64,000 bases of DNA from JBCBWG01 sp038523925 (GCA_038523925.1 JBCBIY010000001.1:496001-560000), one strand, 5' to 3'. Positions 25,725 through 36,842 are shown, numbered from the stretch's first letter. Translations and numbers: made by a program. The notes: generated from the sequence alone by a model not told the origin.

Positions 25725-26648
25725 ATGATGAAATCCGCTCTCAAAATGGGGCTCGCGACGGTCGCAGTGGCCTCAACTGCCGCATTCGTTTCCACGCCGG
25801 TTGACGCTGGCGGTCTGTTCAAACGTGATGGCGGCTCGGCCCGGTCCATGGACTTTGGCTACTCCGCACCGCGCGCTGCCGCTGGCCCGTGCTACTTCCG
25901 CGCCGACATCGGTGCTTCCGTCAGCCGCGATCCGTCAGTCGAATGGCCCGTCAACTCGATCACGCGAACCTTCGACGGTACGGGCCCGGCTACCCCAGGC
26001 AACCTGACCGGCTACACGACCACATACGGTGGCAACCAAGTCTCGGGCGAGTCGCTTGATAACGCGATGTTCGGCGACATTGGTGTCGGCTGTGGTCAGG
26101 GCTCCAAAGGCTTCCGTGCAGAAGCTGTCTTCTCTGTCCGTGGTGAGAAGAAATTCCAGGGCGAACCCGCCGAGTTCCAGATCACCGACGTCTATTCGGG
26201 CACGCCTCAGGCCCCGACCGACTTCGACGATCCGATGCACTTTAACCTGCGCTCGTACACGATGATGCTCAACGTGTATCGCGACCTCGGCAAGTGGGGC
26301 TCATTCGTGCCTTACGTTGGCGTCGGCGTTGGCGCTGCGTATCACCAGATCGATGAAGTCTACTTCACCGGCAACCCGAGCCTCACGAACCGCATCGAAG
26401 GCAACAGCGACATCTCGTTTGCTTGGTCGCTGATGGCGGGCTTCGGCTACCAGATCACGGACCGCGCCGTCCTCGACGTCGGCTACCGCTACATTGATAT
26501 GGGCAAGGCCAAGTCCGGCCGCGCCGACAACGCTGGCTTCGTCAACCCGGCGGTCAAAGTCGACGACATCGCAGCGCACGAATTCAAGTTCGGTGTCCGC
26601 TACCACTTCGGCGGCGCAACCCCGGTCCATCACGTGCCTATGAAATAA
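25725..26648 (+). CDS. Outer-membrane beta-barrel (OMP_b-brl/Opa-like) protein
   Basis: 307 residues from the ATG at 25725 (or the next ATG at 25728). A signal peptide (MMKSALKMGLATVAVASTAA..., cleavage near VDA-GG) is followed by an eight-stranded-barrel-like pattern: DIGASVSRDP, VGCGQGSKGFRAEAVFS, LNVYRDLGKWGSFVPYVGVG, AWSLMAGFGYQITDRAVLDV, ending GVRYHFG plus a short tail. Related to surface antigens and Omp25/Omp31-type proteins of Hyphomicrobiales. Base use is biased to preferred codons, consistent with high expression. A strong terminator follows; transcription is monocistronic. Confidence 0.85.
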   Translation: MMKSALKMGLATVAVASTAAFVSTPVDAGGLFKRDGGSARSMDFGYSAPRAAAGPCYFRADIGASVSRDPSVEWPVNSITRTFDGTGPATPGNLTGYTTTYGGNQVSGESLDNAMFGDIGVGCGQGSKGFRAEAVFSVRGEKKFQGEPAEFQITDVYSGTPQAPTDFDDPMHFNLRSYTMMLNVYRDLGKWGSFVPYVGVGVGAAYHQIDEVYFTGNPSLTNRIEGNSDISFAWSLMAGFGYQITDRAVLDVGYRYIDMGKAKSGRADNAGFVNPAVKVDDIAAHEFKFGVRYHFGGATPVHHVPMK

Positions 26649-26692
26649 GCCTCCTCCCGGGCTGATCGCAGAAACTCTCTCAACACGTCTCA

Positions 26693-26722
26693 AAGGCCGG
26701 CCCTCCGAGGGGCCGGCCTTTT
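26693..26722 (+). terminator. Intrinsic terminator after the outer-membrane protein gene
   Basis: Perfect 11-bp stem (26693-26703 with 26710-26720), 6-nt loop, followed by TTTTG. Confidence 0.9.
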
Positions 26723-26892
26723 GTCGTTCGCGGCTCAAGCCTGCGGGCGAAGTCCTGCGGCGCAATGTGCCAGGTTCAGCCGCGCCCCATTGATTTCAGC
26801 GCGGACTGGCGGATATATGCGCCACTTCCCGTAATCGGTGGTGTCAGAGCCGGCGTCGGGCTCCGGCTTCGGCGCCCATTGCATGTTGGCTG

Positions 26893-26977
<85 letters not shown>

Positions 26978-27073
26978 GCCGTTACGGACAGGTTCGAGAT
27001 TTCCATCCGCCAGCGCGATGACGCCCGGCGGTCAGACACGCGCGAGATGCGCGGATGTGCAGGATTTGACACG

Positions 27074-28456
27074 ATGCAGGTGACGGAGACGAGTTCGGAA
27101 GGCCTCAAGCGCGAGCTGCAGGTGGTGTTGCCGGCGGCAGACCTCAGTGCGCGGCGCGACAAGCGGCTCGACGAGATCAAGGGCACAGTCCAGCTCAAGG
27201 GCTTCCGCAAGGGTAAGGTCCCGGCGACGCACCTCAAAAAGGTCTTTGGCAAGTCGCTGATGGCGGAGATCCTGCAGCAGGCCATCGAAGAGACGACGCA
27301 GAAGGCGCTTGAAGAGCGCAACGAGCGCCCGGCGCTGCAGCCGAAGATTGACCTGCCCGAGGACCAGCAGGTCATCGACAGCGTCATCGACGGCGAGACG
27401 GATCTCGAGTTCTCGATGGAGTACGAGATCCTGCCGGAGTTCGAGCTCGCGGACTTCTCCAAACTTGAGATCACGAAACTGACAGCGGACGTCGAAGACG
27501 CAGCAGTCGATAAAGCGGTTGGCGAACTTGCCGAGCGCAGCACGTCTTACGAGGCAACCGACGGCCGCGTTGCAGAAGACGGCGACCGCGTGAAGATCGA
27601 TTTCGTCGGCACGATCGATGGCGAGGCGTTCGAAGGCGGCTCCGCCGAAGGCATAGATCTGATCCTCGGCCAGGGCAACTTTATCCCGGGATTTGAGGAC
27701 CAGTTGGTCGGCGCCAAGGCCGGCGATGAGAAGACCGTCGAGGTCACCTTCCCGGACGACTACGGCGCGGAACATCTGAAGGGCAAGCCGGCGAGCTTCG
27801 CAGTTAAAGTGCAGGAAGTTGGCGCGCCGACAGTGCCCGAGGTCACCGATGACTTTGCCAAGACGCTTGGCGCAGAGGACGTCTCGAAGCTGCGCGAGGC
27901 GCTGAAGACGCAGATCGAGAGCGAATACGCGCAGGTCTCGCGCGCAAAGATGAAGCGTGAGATTCTCGACCGCCTTGACGAGGCGCACGACTTCGCGCTG
28001 CCGCCGACGCTGCTGGAGCAAGAGTTCGATTCCATGTGGGGCGAACTGCAAAAGCGCATGGAGCAGACAGGCAAGTCGTTCGAGGATGAGGGCAAGTCCG
28101 AAGACGAGATGCGCGCGGAGTATAAGACGCTTGCGGAGCGCCGCGTTCGCCTGGGCCTCGTCATCGGCCAAATTGGCGACAAGGCGAACATCGAAGTATC
28201 GCAGGACGAGTTGCGGCGCGCTCTGATGGATCAGACCCGTCGGTTCCCCGGCCAGGAAAAGTTCGTCTACGAGTATTACGAGAAGACGCCGGGCGCGATT
28301 AACGAGCTGCGTGCGCCGATCTACGAGGACAAGGTCGTCGACTACATCACCGCGCTTGCAAAGCCGACCGAGAAGAAGGTGTCGGTGGATGAGTTGACGG
28401 CGGCCGACGACGAGGACGACGACGCCGGATCGGGCGCTGCCGCCAGCCCTGCCTGA
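27074..28456 (+). CDS. tig: Trigger factor
   Basis: 460 residues from the ATG at 27074 (MQVTETSSEGLKRELQVV); upstream codons in the frame run through the tRNA and are not coding. The ribosome-binding domain has the GFRKGKVP signature at about residue 48. The FKBP-type prolyl isomerase domain spans about 165-250 (DRVKIDFVGTIDGEAFEGG), followed by the helical chaperone domain. It docks at the ribosome exit tunnel and shields nascent chains. The C-terminus is acidic with a run of Asp/Glu. It heads the tig-clpP-clpX-lon protein-quality-control order. Confidence 0.97.
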   Translation: MQVTETSSEGLKRELQVVLPAADLSARRDKRLDEIKGTVQLKGFRKGKVPATHLKKVFGKSLMAEILQQAIEETTQKALEERNERPALQPKIDLPEDQQVIDSVIDGETDLEFSMEYEILPEFELADFSKLEITKLTADVEDAAVDKAVGELAERSTSYEATDGRVAEDGDRVKIDFVGTIDGEAFEGGSAEGIDLILGQGNFIPGFEDQLVGAKAGDEKTVEVTFPDDYGAEHLKGKPASFAVKVQEVGAPTVPEVTDDFAKTLGAEDVSKLREALKTQIESEYAQVSRAKMKREILDRLDEAHDFALPPTLLEQEFDSMWGELQKRMEQTGKSFEDEGKSEDEMRAEYKTLAERRVRLGLVIGQIGDKANIEVSQDELRRALMDQTRRFPGQEKFVYEYYEKTPGAINELRAPIYEDKVVDYITALAKPTEKKVSVDELTAADDEDDDAGSGAAASPA

Positions 28457-28573
28457 TACGGCGCCGCTGGATTGGTGCGCTGCTCTATTGCCGCTCGCGA
28501 ATCCGATACCGACATACAGAGGCGGGACTGCCCTCAAGCGCAATTCTGCGCCCGGACCAGAAGCGAGGAACCG

Positions 28574-29221
28574 ATGTACGATCCGAAGAACGCGCCGACG
28601 AGCACTTTCTGGCCGGTTGTTGTGGAACAGACGAACCGCGGCTGGGAGCAGTACACGCTGCCCTCGCGCCTGCTTAAAGAGCGGATCATCTTCCTCTCGA
28701 GCCCCGTCAACGACGAGGTCGCAGCCGCCGTCTGCATGCAGCTTCTCTATCTTGAGGCCGACAACCCCAAGAAAGAGATCGCGATGTACATCAACTCGCC
28801 GGGTGGCGTGGTGACGAGCGGCATGGCGATCTACGACACGATGCAGTTTATCAAGCCTGAGGTCGCGACGCTCTGCATTGGCCAGGCCGCCTCCATGGGC
28901 TCGCTGCTGCTGGCAGCCGGCGCGCCCGGCAAGCGGTACGCGCTGTCGAACGCCCGCGTCATGCTTCACCAGCCGTCGGGCGGCTTCCAGGGCCAGGCCT
29001 CAGACATCGAGCGCCACGCCGAAGACATCGTGAAGATGAAGCGCCGCCTGAATGAGGTTTATGTTCAGCACACTGGCAAAGACTACGAGACGATTGAGCG
29101 GACGCTCGACCGCGATTACTTCCTGACCGCGATGGAAGCCAAGGAATTCGGCCTCGTCGACCAGGTCATGACCAAGCGCGAAGAGTTTGAGGCCGCCGTC
29201 GGGTTCGCTGAGAAGAGCTGA
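28574..29221 (+). CDS. clpP: ATP-dependent Clp protease proteolytic subunit
   Basis: 215 residues from the ATG at 28574, with AAGCGAGGAA just before it; the frame is open upstream but MYDPKNAPTSTFWPVVVEQT is the conserved beginning. The catalytic triad is Ser107 (GQAASMGS), His132 (MLHQPSGG) and Asp181 (LDRDYF). Fourteen subunits form the barrel that degrades substrates fed by ClpX or ClpA. Located 117 bp after tig and 358 bp before clpX. Confidence 0.97.
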   Translation: MYDPKNAPTSTFWPVVVEQTNRGWEQYTLPSRLLKERIIFLSSPVNDEVAAAVCMQLLYLEADNPKKEIAMYINSPGGVVTSGMAIYDTMQFIKPEVATLCIGQAASMGSLLLAAGAPGKRYALSNARVMLHQPSGGFQGQASDIERHAEDIVKMKRRLNEVYVQHTGKDYETIERTLDRDYFLTAMEAKEFGLVDQVMTKREEFEAAVGFAEKS

Positions 29222-29579
29222 GACTTTAGGCGCCGCTGATCAGCCAGCACGCGGTAGAAAAACTGGAAATTCAGTGTTTTGGCGCGATCCCATGACGCGG
29301 CTGCGCTTTCGCCTTGTCGGCGCCGGAGAACAGTGCTGACATGCAAGTCAGACGGTCCGCAGACACACGGACCGCACGCGACGCGTTAAACAATTATTGA
29401 TGCGGCGTGGCGCAGCGTGTCGAAGCGAGACGGCAGATAAGCCGGTGATCCGCGTGATCCGTGAAAGCACGGGCGGCGCGGGTCTTGCGTAACGCCGGTT
29501 GGGCGGCCGAATTGCCGGTCGCAGCAGATGACGATGGGCCCCCCTGACGGTCCCCTATGAGCGAAAAGGTGATCACCGC
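29222..29579 (+). other. clpP-clpX intergenic region
   Basis: 358 bp without a convincing gene. It contains a perfect 7-bp inverted repeat, CGGTCCG (29353-29359) with CGGACCG (29368-29374), with no T-run, followed by the relatively AT-rich GCGTTAAACAATTATTG (29381-29397) which could be part of a clpX promoter. No terminator for clpP was recognised. Confidence 0.5.
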
Positions 29580-30836
29580 ATGGCAAGCCAGGAAAAGAAC
29601 ACGCTGTACTGTTCGTTCTGCGGCAAAAGCCAACACGAAGTCCGCAAGCTCATTGCCGGGCCGACGGTGTTCATCTGCGACGAGTGCGTTGAGCTCTGCA
29701 TGGATATCATCCGTGAAGAGAATAAAAACACGCTGGTGAAGTCGCGCGACGGCGTGCCGACGCCCGAAGAGATCAAAACGGTTCTCGACAGCTACGTGAT
29801 CGGCCAGGAGCACGCCAAGCGCGTGCTCTCTGTCGCCGTCCACAACCACTACAAGCGGCTCAACCACGCAGCCAAGAACAACGACGTCGAACTGCAGAAG
29901 TCGAACATCCTGCTGATCGGCCCGACCGGCTGCGGCAAGACCCTGCTCGCGCAGACGCTCGCGCGCATCCTCGACGTGCCGTTTACGATGGCCGATGCCA
30001 CGACGCTCACCGAAGCGGGCTACGTTGGCGAGGACGTCGAAAACATCATTTTGAAGCTGCTGCAGGCCGCCGACTACAACGTCGAGCGTGCGCAGCGCGG
30101 CATCGTCTACATCGACGAAGTCGACAAGATCAGCCGCAAGTCGGACAACCCGTCGATCACCCGCGACGTGTCAGGCGAAGGCGTGCAACAGGCATTGCTG
30201 AAGATTATGGAAGGCACGGTCGCATCCGTGCCGCCGCAGGGGGGGCGGAAGCACCCGCAGCAGGAGTTCCTACAGGTCGACACGACCAACATCCTGTTTA
30301 TCTGCGGCGGAGCCTTCGCGGGCCTCGACAAGATCATCTCCGGCCGTGGGCAGGGCACGTCGCTCGGCTTCGGCGCGAAGATGAAAGACACCGACGAGCG
30401 GCGCACAGGCGAGATCCTGCGCGGTGTCGAGCCCGAAGACATGCTCCGTTTCGGCCTCATCCCGGAATTCATCGGCCGCCTGCCGGTGCTGGCGACGCTT
30501 GAAGACCTCGACGAAGACGCACTGGTCGAGATCCTGAGCGAGCCGAAGAACGCGATCGTCAAACAGTATCAGCGGCTGTTTGAGATGGAGGACATCCGTC
30601 TCAACTTCCCAGTCGAAGCGCTGAGAGCGATTGCGCGCAAAGCCATCGAGCGGAAGACGGGCGCGCGGGGTTTGCGCTCGATCATGGAAGGCATCTTGCT
30701 CGACACCATGTTCGAGCTGCCGGGCCTCAAGGGCGTTGAGGAAGTTGTGATCAGCGCCGAAGTGGTCGAGGGCGGTGCACGTCCTCTGAAGATCTATTCA
30801 GAGCGCGTTGAAGAACAAGGCACGACGGCGTCCTAA
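29580..30836 (+). CDS. clpX: ATP-dependent Clp protease ATPase subunit
   Basis: 418 residues. The N-terminal zinc-binding domain has Cys11/Cys14 (YCSFCGKS) and Cys33/Cys36 (FICDECVELC), the AAA+ domain has Walker A GPTGCGKT (114-121) and Walker B IVYIDEVDKI, and sensor/arginine-finger segments are present. It unfolds tagged proteins, for example ssrA-tagged or cell-cycle regulators in alphaproteobacteria, and passes them to ClpP. The ATG at 29580 has AAAAGGTG about 7 bases upstream. The N-terminal tail before the first cysteine is shorter than in many rhizobial homologues. Confidence 0.97.
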   Translation: MASQEKNTLYCSFCGKSQHEVRKLIAGPTVFICDECVELCMDIIREENKNTLVKSRDGVPTPEEIKTVLDSYVIGQEHAKRVLSVAVHNHYKRLNHAAKNNDVELQKSNILLIGPTGCGKTLLAQTLARILDVPFTMADATTLTEAGYVGEDVENIILKLLQAADYNVERAQRGIVYIDEVDKISRKSDNPSITRDVSGEGVQQALLKIMEGTVASVPPQGGRKHPQQEFLQVDTTNILFICGGAFAGLDKIISGRGQGTSLGFGAKMKDTDERRTGEILRGVEPEDMLRFGLIPEFIGRLPVLATLEDLDEDALVEILSEPKNAIVKQYQRLFEMEDIRLNFPVEALRAIARKAIERKTGARGLRSIMEGILLDTMFELPGLKGVEEVVISAEVVEGGARPLKIYSERVEEQGTTAS

Positions 30837-31317
30837 CCGCCTGACGCCTGAGGTTTCGCAGGATTGCCGGCATGGCGGATGTACGCGCCGCCCGTGCCTG
30901 TGAATTTACCAGCCCTGCGCAAAGCGGCGGGCACCTGCCCTGTCCACCGGCCCTTGGAACGGGGCTCACCCGCACATACGTGTAGCGACTGCGCAGATCC
31001 GCTGAGAACCACTCCTCCAGCTGGATCCGTATCAGCTTTGAGTGTGGTGCTGGGGACAATCCCGGCGTGTTACGCACCCGAAGGAATTCGTGTCTTGGGA
31101 CGCGGCCTCGACTCCTGCTCTAGTAAGGGAGGATGCGGGGCTGGCGCAGTCCGCCTTAGCGGCGGCTCAGGACATCAGGTCGGAGCCGCTTCCGCAGAGT
31201 TTGGCTTCGGCAGCGCGTTGTCACCCGGCAGCGTGCATAAGCGGGCCCGTCGTGGAACCCGCCCCGCAACCGGGCCGACCTCGCGTTCCTGAGGCCGGTG
31301 CCAATCGGAGATGAGAT
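30837..31317 (+). other. clpX-lon intergenic region
   Basis: 481 bp, the longest gap in the window, with no gene I can support. CTTGGG-N18-CTCTAG (31094-31123) is a poor match to the RpoH-type promoter of alphaproteobacteria (CTTG plus a C-T-A-T box) and could serve lon. A GGAG ribosome site precedes the lon ATG. On the minus strand a short open frame covers part of the region and the end of clpX, but it lacks start signals. Confidence 0.4.
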
Positions 31318-33741
<2,424 letters not shown>

Positions 33742-33791
33742 CACGATCCACACCGTCGGGTCGCAGCGCGGCCTGACCGGAAAGACCAAAC

Positions 33792-33821
33792 AGCGGCGGG
33801 GCCATCGGCTCCGCCGCTTTT
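33792..33821 (+). terminator. Intrinsic terminator after lon
   Basis: 12-bp stem with one G-T pair (33792-33803 with 33807-33818), ATC loop, then TTTTGCTTT. Confidence 0.88.
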
Positions 33822-33934
33822 GCTTTCCGGCTTGCAGACTGGTCGCGCGGTCAGTTCAGGCGCGCGTTCATTCAGGCGATCTCGTCCAAAGCCGCTGCGT
33901 CGCGCTGCATCTTCCGCGGGCCATGCGCTCTGCG

Positions 33935-34954
33935 TTAACGCGGATGACCTTTCGCAAGCCATGCCGTCGGGCTCACGCCGCGCAGCCGCAGAAATTCGCG
34001 ATTGAAGTTCGATTTCGTGTTGAAGCCGCTTGCAAGCATTGCGTCGGTAACGCTCGCGCCCGTTTGAAGCTCGGTGCAGGCGAACGCGATGCGGTGAGCG
34101 TTGATGTAGCGCGAGACGTTCTCGCCGCGGCTTCGGTTGACGGCCTGTGACACGGCCTTGGCGGGCTGGCCGAGACGGCGGGCGAGCTGACGAAGCGTCA
34201 GGTCCGGGTCGCGGAAGATTTGGTCGCGCACCATCAACTCTTCGAGCGACGCGAGGATCGCTGCGTCCGTCGCAGTTGGCCCCGCCTCATCCGCGCCGGC
34301 CTTCTGCGCCGCGTATTCGTCAGTGCGCACTGCCGCCGCTTGGGGCATCTCGAAGGTGCTGGACAGGCTCAAGAGGCCGATCGCAAGCAGCAGCACGGAT
34401 GACATCGTGGCGACGATCCAGGCAGCCACGTCGTCGGGCGACTGGGGTTTTGCGACCGCGATCATTGCATCACCCATCGCAGACGCAATCAGCGTGATTG
34501 CGATCGCGCGCCAGACCAGGACACTGGTGTCGCTCGCTTCAAGCCGCGCACGGGTCAAATCGTCGGCGCCGCGACGAAGCTCAAACAGGATGAGTGCGCC
34601 GTAGCTCGCGAATAGCAGGACGAGAAAGGCGTCGAGCGCGGAGGGGGCAAGCATCAGCAACGCGGCTGTCGCGACGGGCCCGGCGATGTGGAGCGCATCG
34701 GGCCAGGCTGCGATGTCACGCCGGGCAATGCTCTGGAAGGCGAGATAGGCGAGCGCGGGGACGAAGGCGGCTGTGATCGGCTGCAGACGTTTGGCGGCGC
34801 CAACGTCGTAGAATTGTGCCAGCGCGACGATGAGGCTCTGAGCCGCGCAAGCTGCGACAAGCGCCAGAAAGACGATCGATGTCCGTGCACGGATGGCGTA
34901 TCGGATGAACAGAAAGCTCAGAACCAGAGCGACGACGGCTGAAACCGGTAACAC
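33935..34954 (-). CDS. Membrane-anchored AraC-family transcriptional regulator
   Basis: 339 residues from the GTG at 34954, which has GGGGGA a few bases upstream; an open frame runs 78 codons further but would overlap the divergent gene's leader and has no homology. Residues 1-205 hold about six or seven hydrophobic helices (SAVVALVLSFLFIRYAI and so on). The C-terminal 110 residues are an AraC-type double helix-turn-helix: DLTLRQLARRLGQPAKAVSQ and VTDAMLASGFNTKSNFNREF, ending SPTAWL. The layout is that of a membrane sensor that binds DNA at the membrane. It is divergent from an exported hydrolase gene with a 151-bp gap that carries a palindrome. Confidence 0.85.
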   Translation of the reverse strand: MLPVSAVVALVLSFLFIRYAIRARTSIVFLALVAACAAQSLIVALAQFYDVGAAKRLQPITAAFVPALAYLAFQSIARRDIAAWPDALHIAGPVATAALLMLAPSALDAFLVLLFASYGALILFELRRGADDLTRARLEASDTSVLVWRAIAITLIASAMGDAMIAVAKPQSPDDVAAWIVATMSSVLLLAIGLLSLSSTFEMPQAAAVRTDEYAAQKAGADEAGPTATDAAILASLEELMVRDQIFRDPDLTLRQLARRLGQPAKAVSQAVNRSRGENVSRYINAHRIAFACTELQTGASVTDAMLASGFNTKSNFNREFLRLRGVSPTAWLAKGHPR

Positions 34955-35020
34955 CTTTGCGTCCCCCAAGTTGACGTCGCCCGAAGCCAGAGCGCGCGTG
35001 GGTCCGAGATCGCGATCTTT

Positions 35021-35046
35021 GCGACCTAAAACAGGTTTTAGGACGC
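35021..35046. promoter_or_regulatory. 26-bp inverted repeat between araC-type and hydrolase genes
   Basis: GCG-A-CCTAAAAC-AG-GTTTTAGG-A-CGC: eight and three paired bases on each side, with one symmetric A/A mismatch, in the only promoter space of two divergent genes. It is 67 bp from the regulator start and 60 bp from the hydrolase start. It is very probably an operator; the adjacent AraC-type protein is the obvious candidate to bind it. Confidence 0.6.
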
Positions 35047-35105
35047 GCGATCCAGCCGCGGCGGCGACCCTCCAATCGTCCAATGAGAGAGATGGAGGAC
35101 TTGTT

Positions 35106-36155
35106 ATGCTATCGCGACTTCGTATGGGGACGCCCGTCCTTGCAGCCGCCTGCCTCGCGATCCTGTCCGGCACGGCCCGCGCCGACACCCTGCCGGGCTA
35201 CGATCGCATCGCGTTTTCGGCAGCGCACAGGGCGGGCCTGATCCAGGGTGCCGTTTGGTACCCGATGGGCACCATGACGTACCGTGTCCGGATCGGAGAC
35301 AACGCGCTATTCAAAGGCGCAGACGTTGCGCTCGGTGCTGGCGTAAAAGCCGGACGGTTCCCGCTTGTGCTGCTGTCTCACGGGTCGGGCGGCAACATGG
35401 ACGGCCTAGCCTGGCTCGCGTCGAAGTTGACGGCCGCCGGCTACATCGTGCTTGCGGTCAATCATCCCGGGAGCACGTCCGGTGATAGCTCGCCGCGCCG
35501 CTCGATGGAGATATGGAAGCGGGCGCAGGATCTGTCGGCTGCGCTTGATTTCACACTGGCAGAGCCCGCGTTCGGCCGGCACATCGATCGCGACCGGGTC
35601 GCCGCGATGGGATTCTCGCTTGGCGGGCTGACGGCGCTGCAACTCGGCGGCCTCGTGCCGGACAAACAAGCGTTCATCGACTACTGCGCGCGGATGGACG
35701 GCGCGCGTGACTGCCTCTTTCTTGCAAAGGGCGGGGTGTCGCTCGCAAACATCGACACACGGGCGTTCGAGCGGCCGGCGCGCGAACCAGCTGTTCGGGC
35801 CGTCGTCGCCGTCGATCCAGGCATGGGCTTCGCCTTCAAGGATGAAAGCGTGCGCGCGGCAAACCTGCCGATCCGGATCATCAATCTCGGGGATGGCACG
35901 GATCTGTGGCCCGAAGTTGATGCGGGCCCGCAAGGCAGCAATCTCGCTCAGCGCCTGCCGCAGGGCTCGCTTTCAAGGGTGACGCCTGCCGATCACTATT
36001 CGTTTCTGGCTGAGTGCAAGCCCGGCGCGCGCGAGCGGCTGGCGGCGGAGAAGGACGATCCGATCTGTCACGACGTGGCCGGCAGCGTCCGACCGGTCGT
36101 GCATCAGGAGGTCGTCCGGCAGACGGTCGCGTTTCTCAGGACGGCCCTGAAGTAG
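35106..36155 (+). CDS. Exported alpha/beta hydrolase (dienelactone hydrolase / PAF-acetylhydrolase-like)
   Basis: 349 residues from the ATG at 35106, with GGAGGAC upstream. Signal peptide (cleavage near TARA-DT, about residue 26). The mature part has an HGSGGN oxyanion segment, the nucleophile elbow GFSLGG (Ser about residue 167), a possible acid in VAVDPGMGFAF and the catalytic-type histidine in TPADHYSFL. Two cysteine pairs are plausible (YCARMDGARDC and ECKP...ICHD). The fold suggests an esterase or lipase acting in the periplasm; the substrate is unknown. Divergent from a membrane AraC regulator, which probably controls it. Terminator-like hairpin downstream. Confidence 0.85.
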   Translation: MLSRLRMGTPVLAAACLAILSGTARADTLPGYDRIAFSAAHRAGLIQGAVWYPMGTMTYRVRIGDNALFKGADVALGAGVKAGRFPLVLLSHGSGGNMDGLAWLASKLTAAGYIVLAVNHPGSTSGDSSPRRSMEIWKRAQDLSAALDFTLAEPAFGRHIDRDRVAAMGFSLGGLTALQLGGLVPDKQAFIDYCARMDGARDCLFLAKGGVSLANIDTRAFERPAREPAVRAVVAVDPGMGFAFKDESVRAANLPIRIINLGDGTDLWPEVDAGPQGSNLAQRLPQGSLSRVTPADHYSFLAECKPGARERLAAEKDDPICHDVAGSVRPVVHQEVVRQTVAFLRTALK

Positions 36156-36181
36156 CCGCGCGAATTGAGATTAGCGCGCCG

Positions 36182-36239
36182 AACTGCGGTGGCCGCGGAC
36201 GTGCCCTTTGGGTGCCCGCGGCGAGACCGTCCCGCAGTT
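36182..36239 (+). other. Nested inverted repeats after the hydrolase gene
   Basis: AACTGCGG (36182-36189) pairs with CCGCAGTT (36232-36239); inside it GCCGCGG (36192-36198) pairs with CCGCGGC (36216-36222). The two stems can form one long interrupted hairpin. It lies in the 311-bp stretch 36156-36466 between the hydrolase and hup genes, which otherwise holds the terminator at 36296 and the hup leader. Confidence 0.45.
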
Positions 36240-36295
36240 GCGGCCCTGCCAGCGCCTTTGACGGGAGGCTTCAGCGCCACGAACTGCGTTCAATC

Positions 36296-36324
36296 GCCCG
36301 ATTTCCCCGTAAATCGGGCATTTT
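36296..36324 (+). terminator. Intrinsic terminator between hydrolase and hup
   Basis: Perfect 9-bp stem GCCCGATTT (36296-36304) with AAATCGGGC (36311-36319), loop CCCCGT, followed by ATTTTG. The adjacent A/T pairs strengthen the case for a terminator. Confidence 0.75.
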
Positions 36325-36466
36325 GCGTCGGTTGGCGGCTTGACGGGGTGGCGCGACGGGCGTTGTGTCTCCCGCGACCCGGCCGCTAGGCCCTTTGTTT
36401 TCGGGGCTTTTCGCGGGTTCCTACCGCGTGCGGCGTTCCTCAAAACCGAAAGAAGGAAGTTCGACG

Positions 36467-36760
36467 ATGAGCAAGAAAGACCTGATCGATGCGATGGCGG
36501 ACGAGGCCGAAATCACCAAGGACAAGGCCAGCGTCGCGCTCGATGCCATCGTCAACTATATCGAGCAGACGCTGAAGGCAGGCGACGAAGTGAGCTTCCC
36601 GCCGCTCGGCAAGTTCAAGGTGACGAAGCGCGCCGCCCGCGAAGGCCGAAACCCGATGTCGGGTGCAAAAATCCAGATCCCAGCTTCGAACGTGCCGAAG
36701 TTCACGCCGTCGAAGACGCTGAAAGACGCGCTGAACGCTGGCGGTAAAAAGAAGAAGTAG
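36467..36760 (+). CDS. hup: HU family DNA-binding protein
   Basis: 97 residues from the ATG at 36467 (AGAAGGAAG upstream). MSKKDLIDAMADEAEITKDK is the helical dimerisation start, VSFPPLGKFKVTKRAAREGR the beta-arm base and GRNPMSGAKIQIPAS the DNA-contacting arm (RNPxTG-like, here with MSG). The C-terminal tail is a lysine run. It bends and compacts DNA as a dimer. In many alphaproteobacteria hup follows lon directly; here two divergent genes lie between them. Confidence 0.96.
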   Translation: MSKKDLIDAMADEAEITKDKASVALDAIVNYIEQTLKAGDEVSFPPLGKFKVTKRAAREGRNPMSGAKIQIPASNVPKFTPSKTLKDALNAGGKKKK

Positions 36761-36801
36761 CGAGCCCACGCCCGCTGCGGCCGCAAGCTTTGCTGATTAC
36801 G

Positions 36802-36842
36802 AAAACGGCCCGGCACCTGTTCAAGGTGCCGGGCCGTTTTTT
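36802..36842. terminator. Strong bidirectional terminator after hup
   Basis: Perfect 16-bp stem (36802-36817 with 36825-36840), 7-nt loop, T6 on the plus strand; on the minus strand the stem also ends in TTTTC, so it can serve the convergent oxidoreductase gene as well. Confidence 0.93.

Noticed and set aside
27032..28969. 645-codon open frame opposite trigger factor and clpP
   Set aside because: A typical antisense frame of GC-rich DNA; Leu/Arg-rich with no motifs, while the plus-strand genes are certain.
30751..31077. 108-codon minus-strand frame across the clpX end and the clpX-lon gap
   Set aside because: No ribosome site, half of it lies opposite clpX, and only a short stretch looks protein-like. 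At most a remnant.
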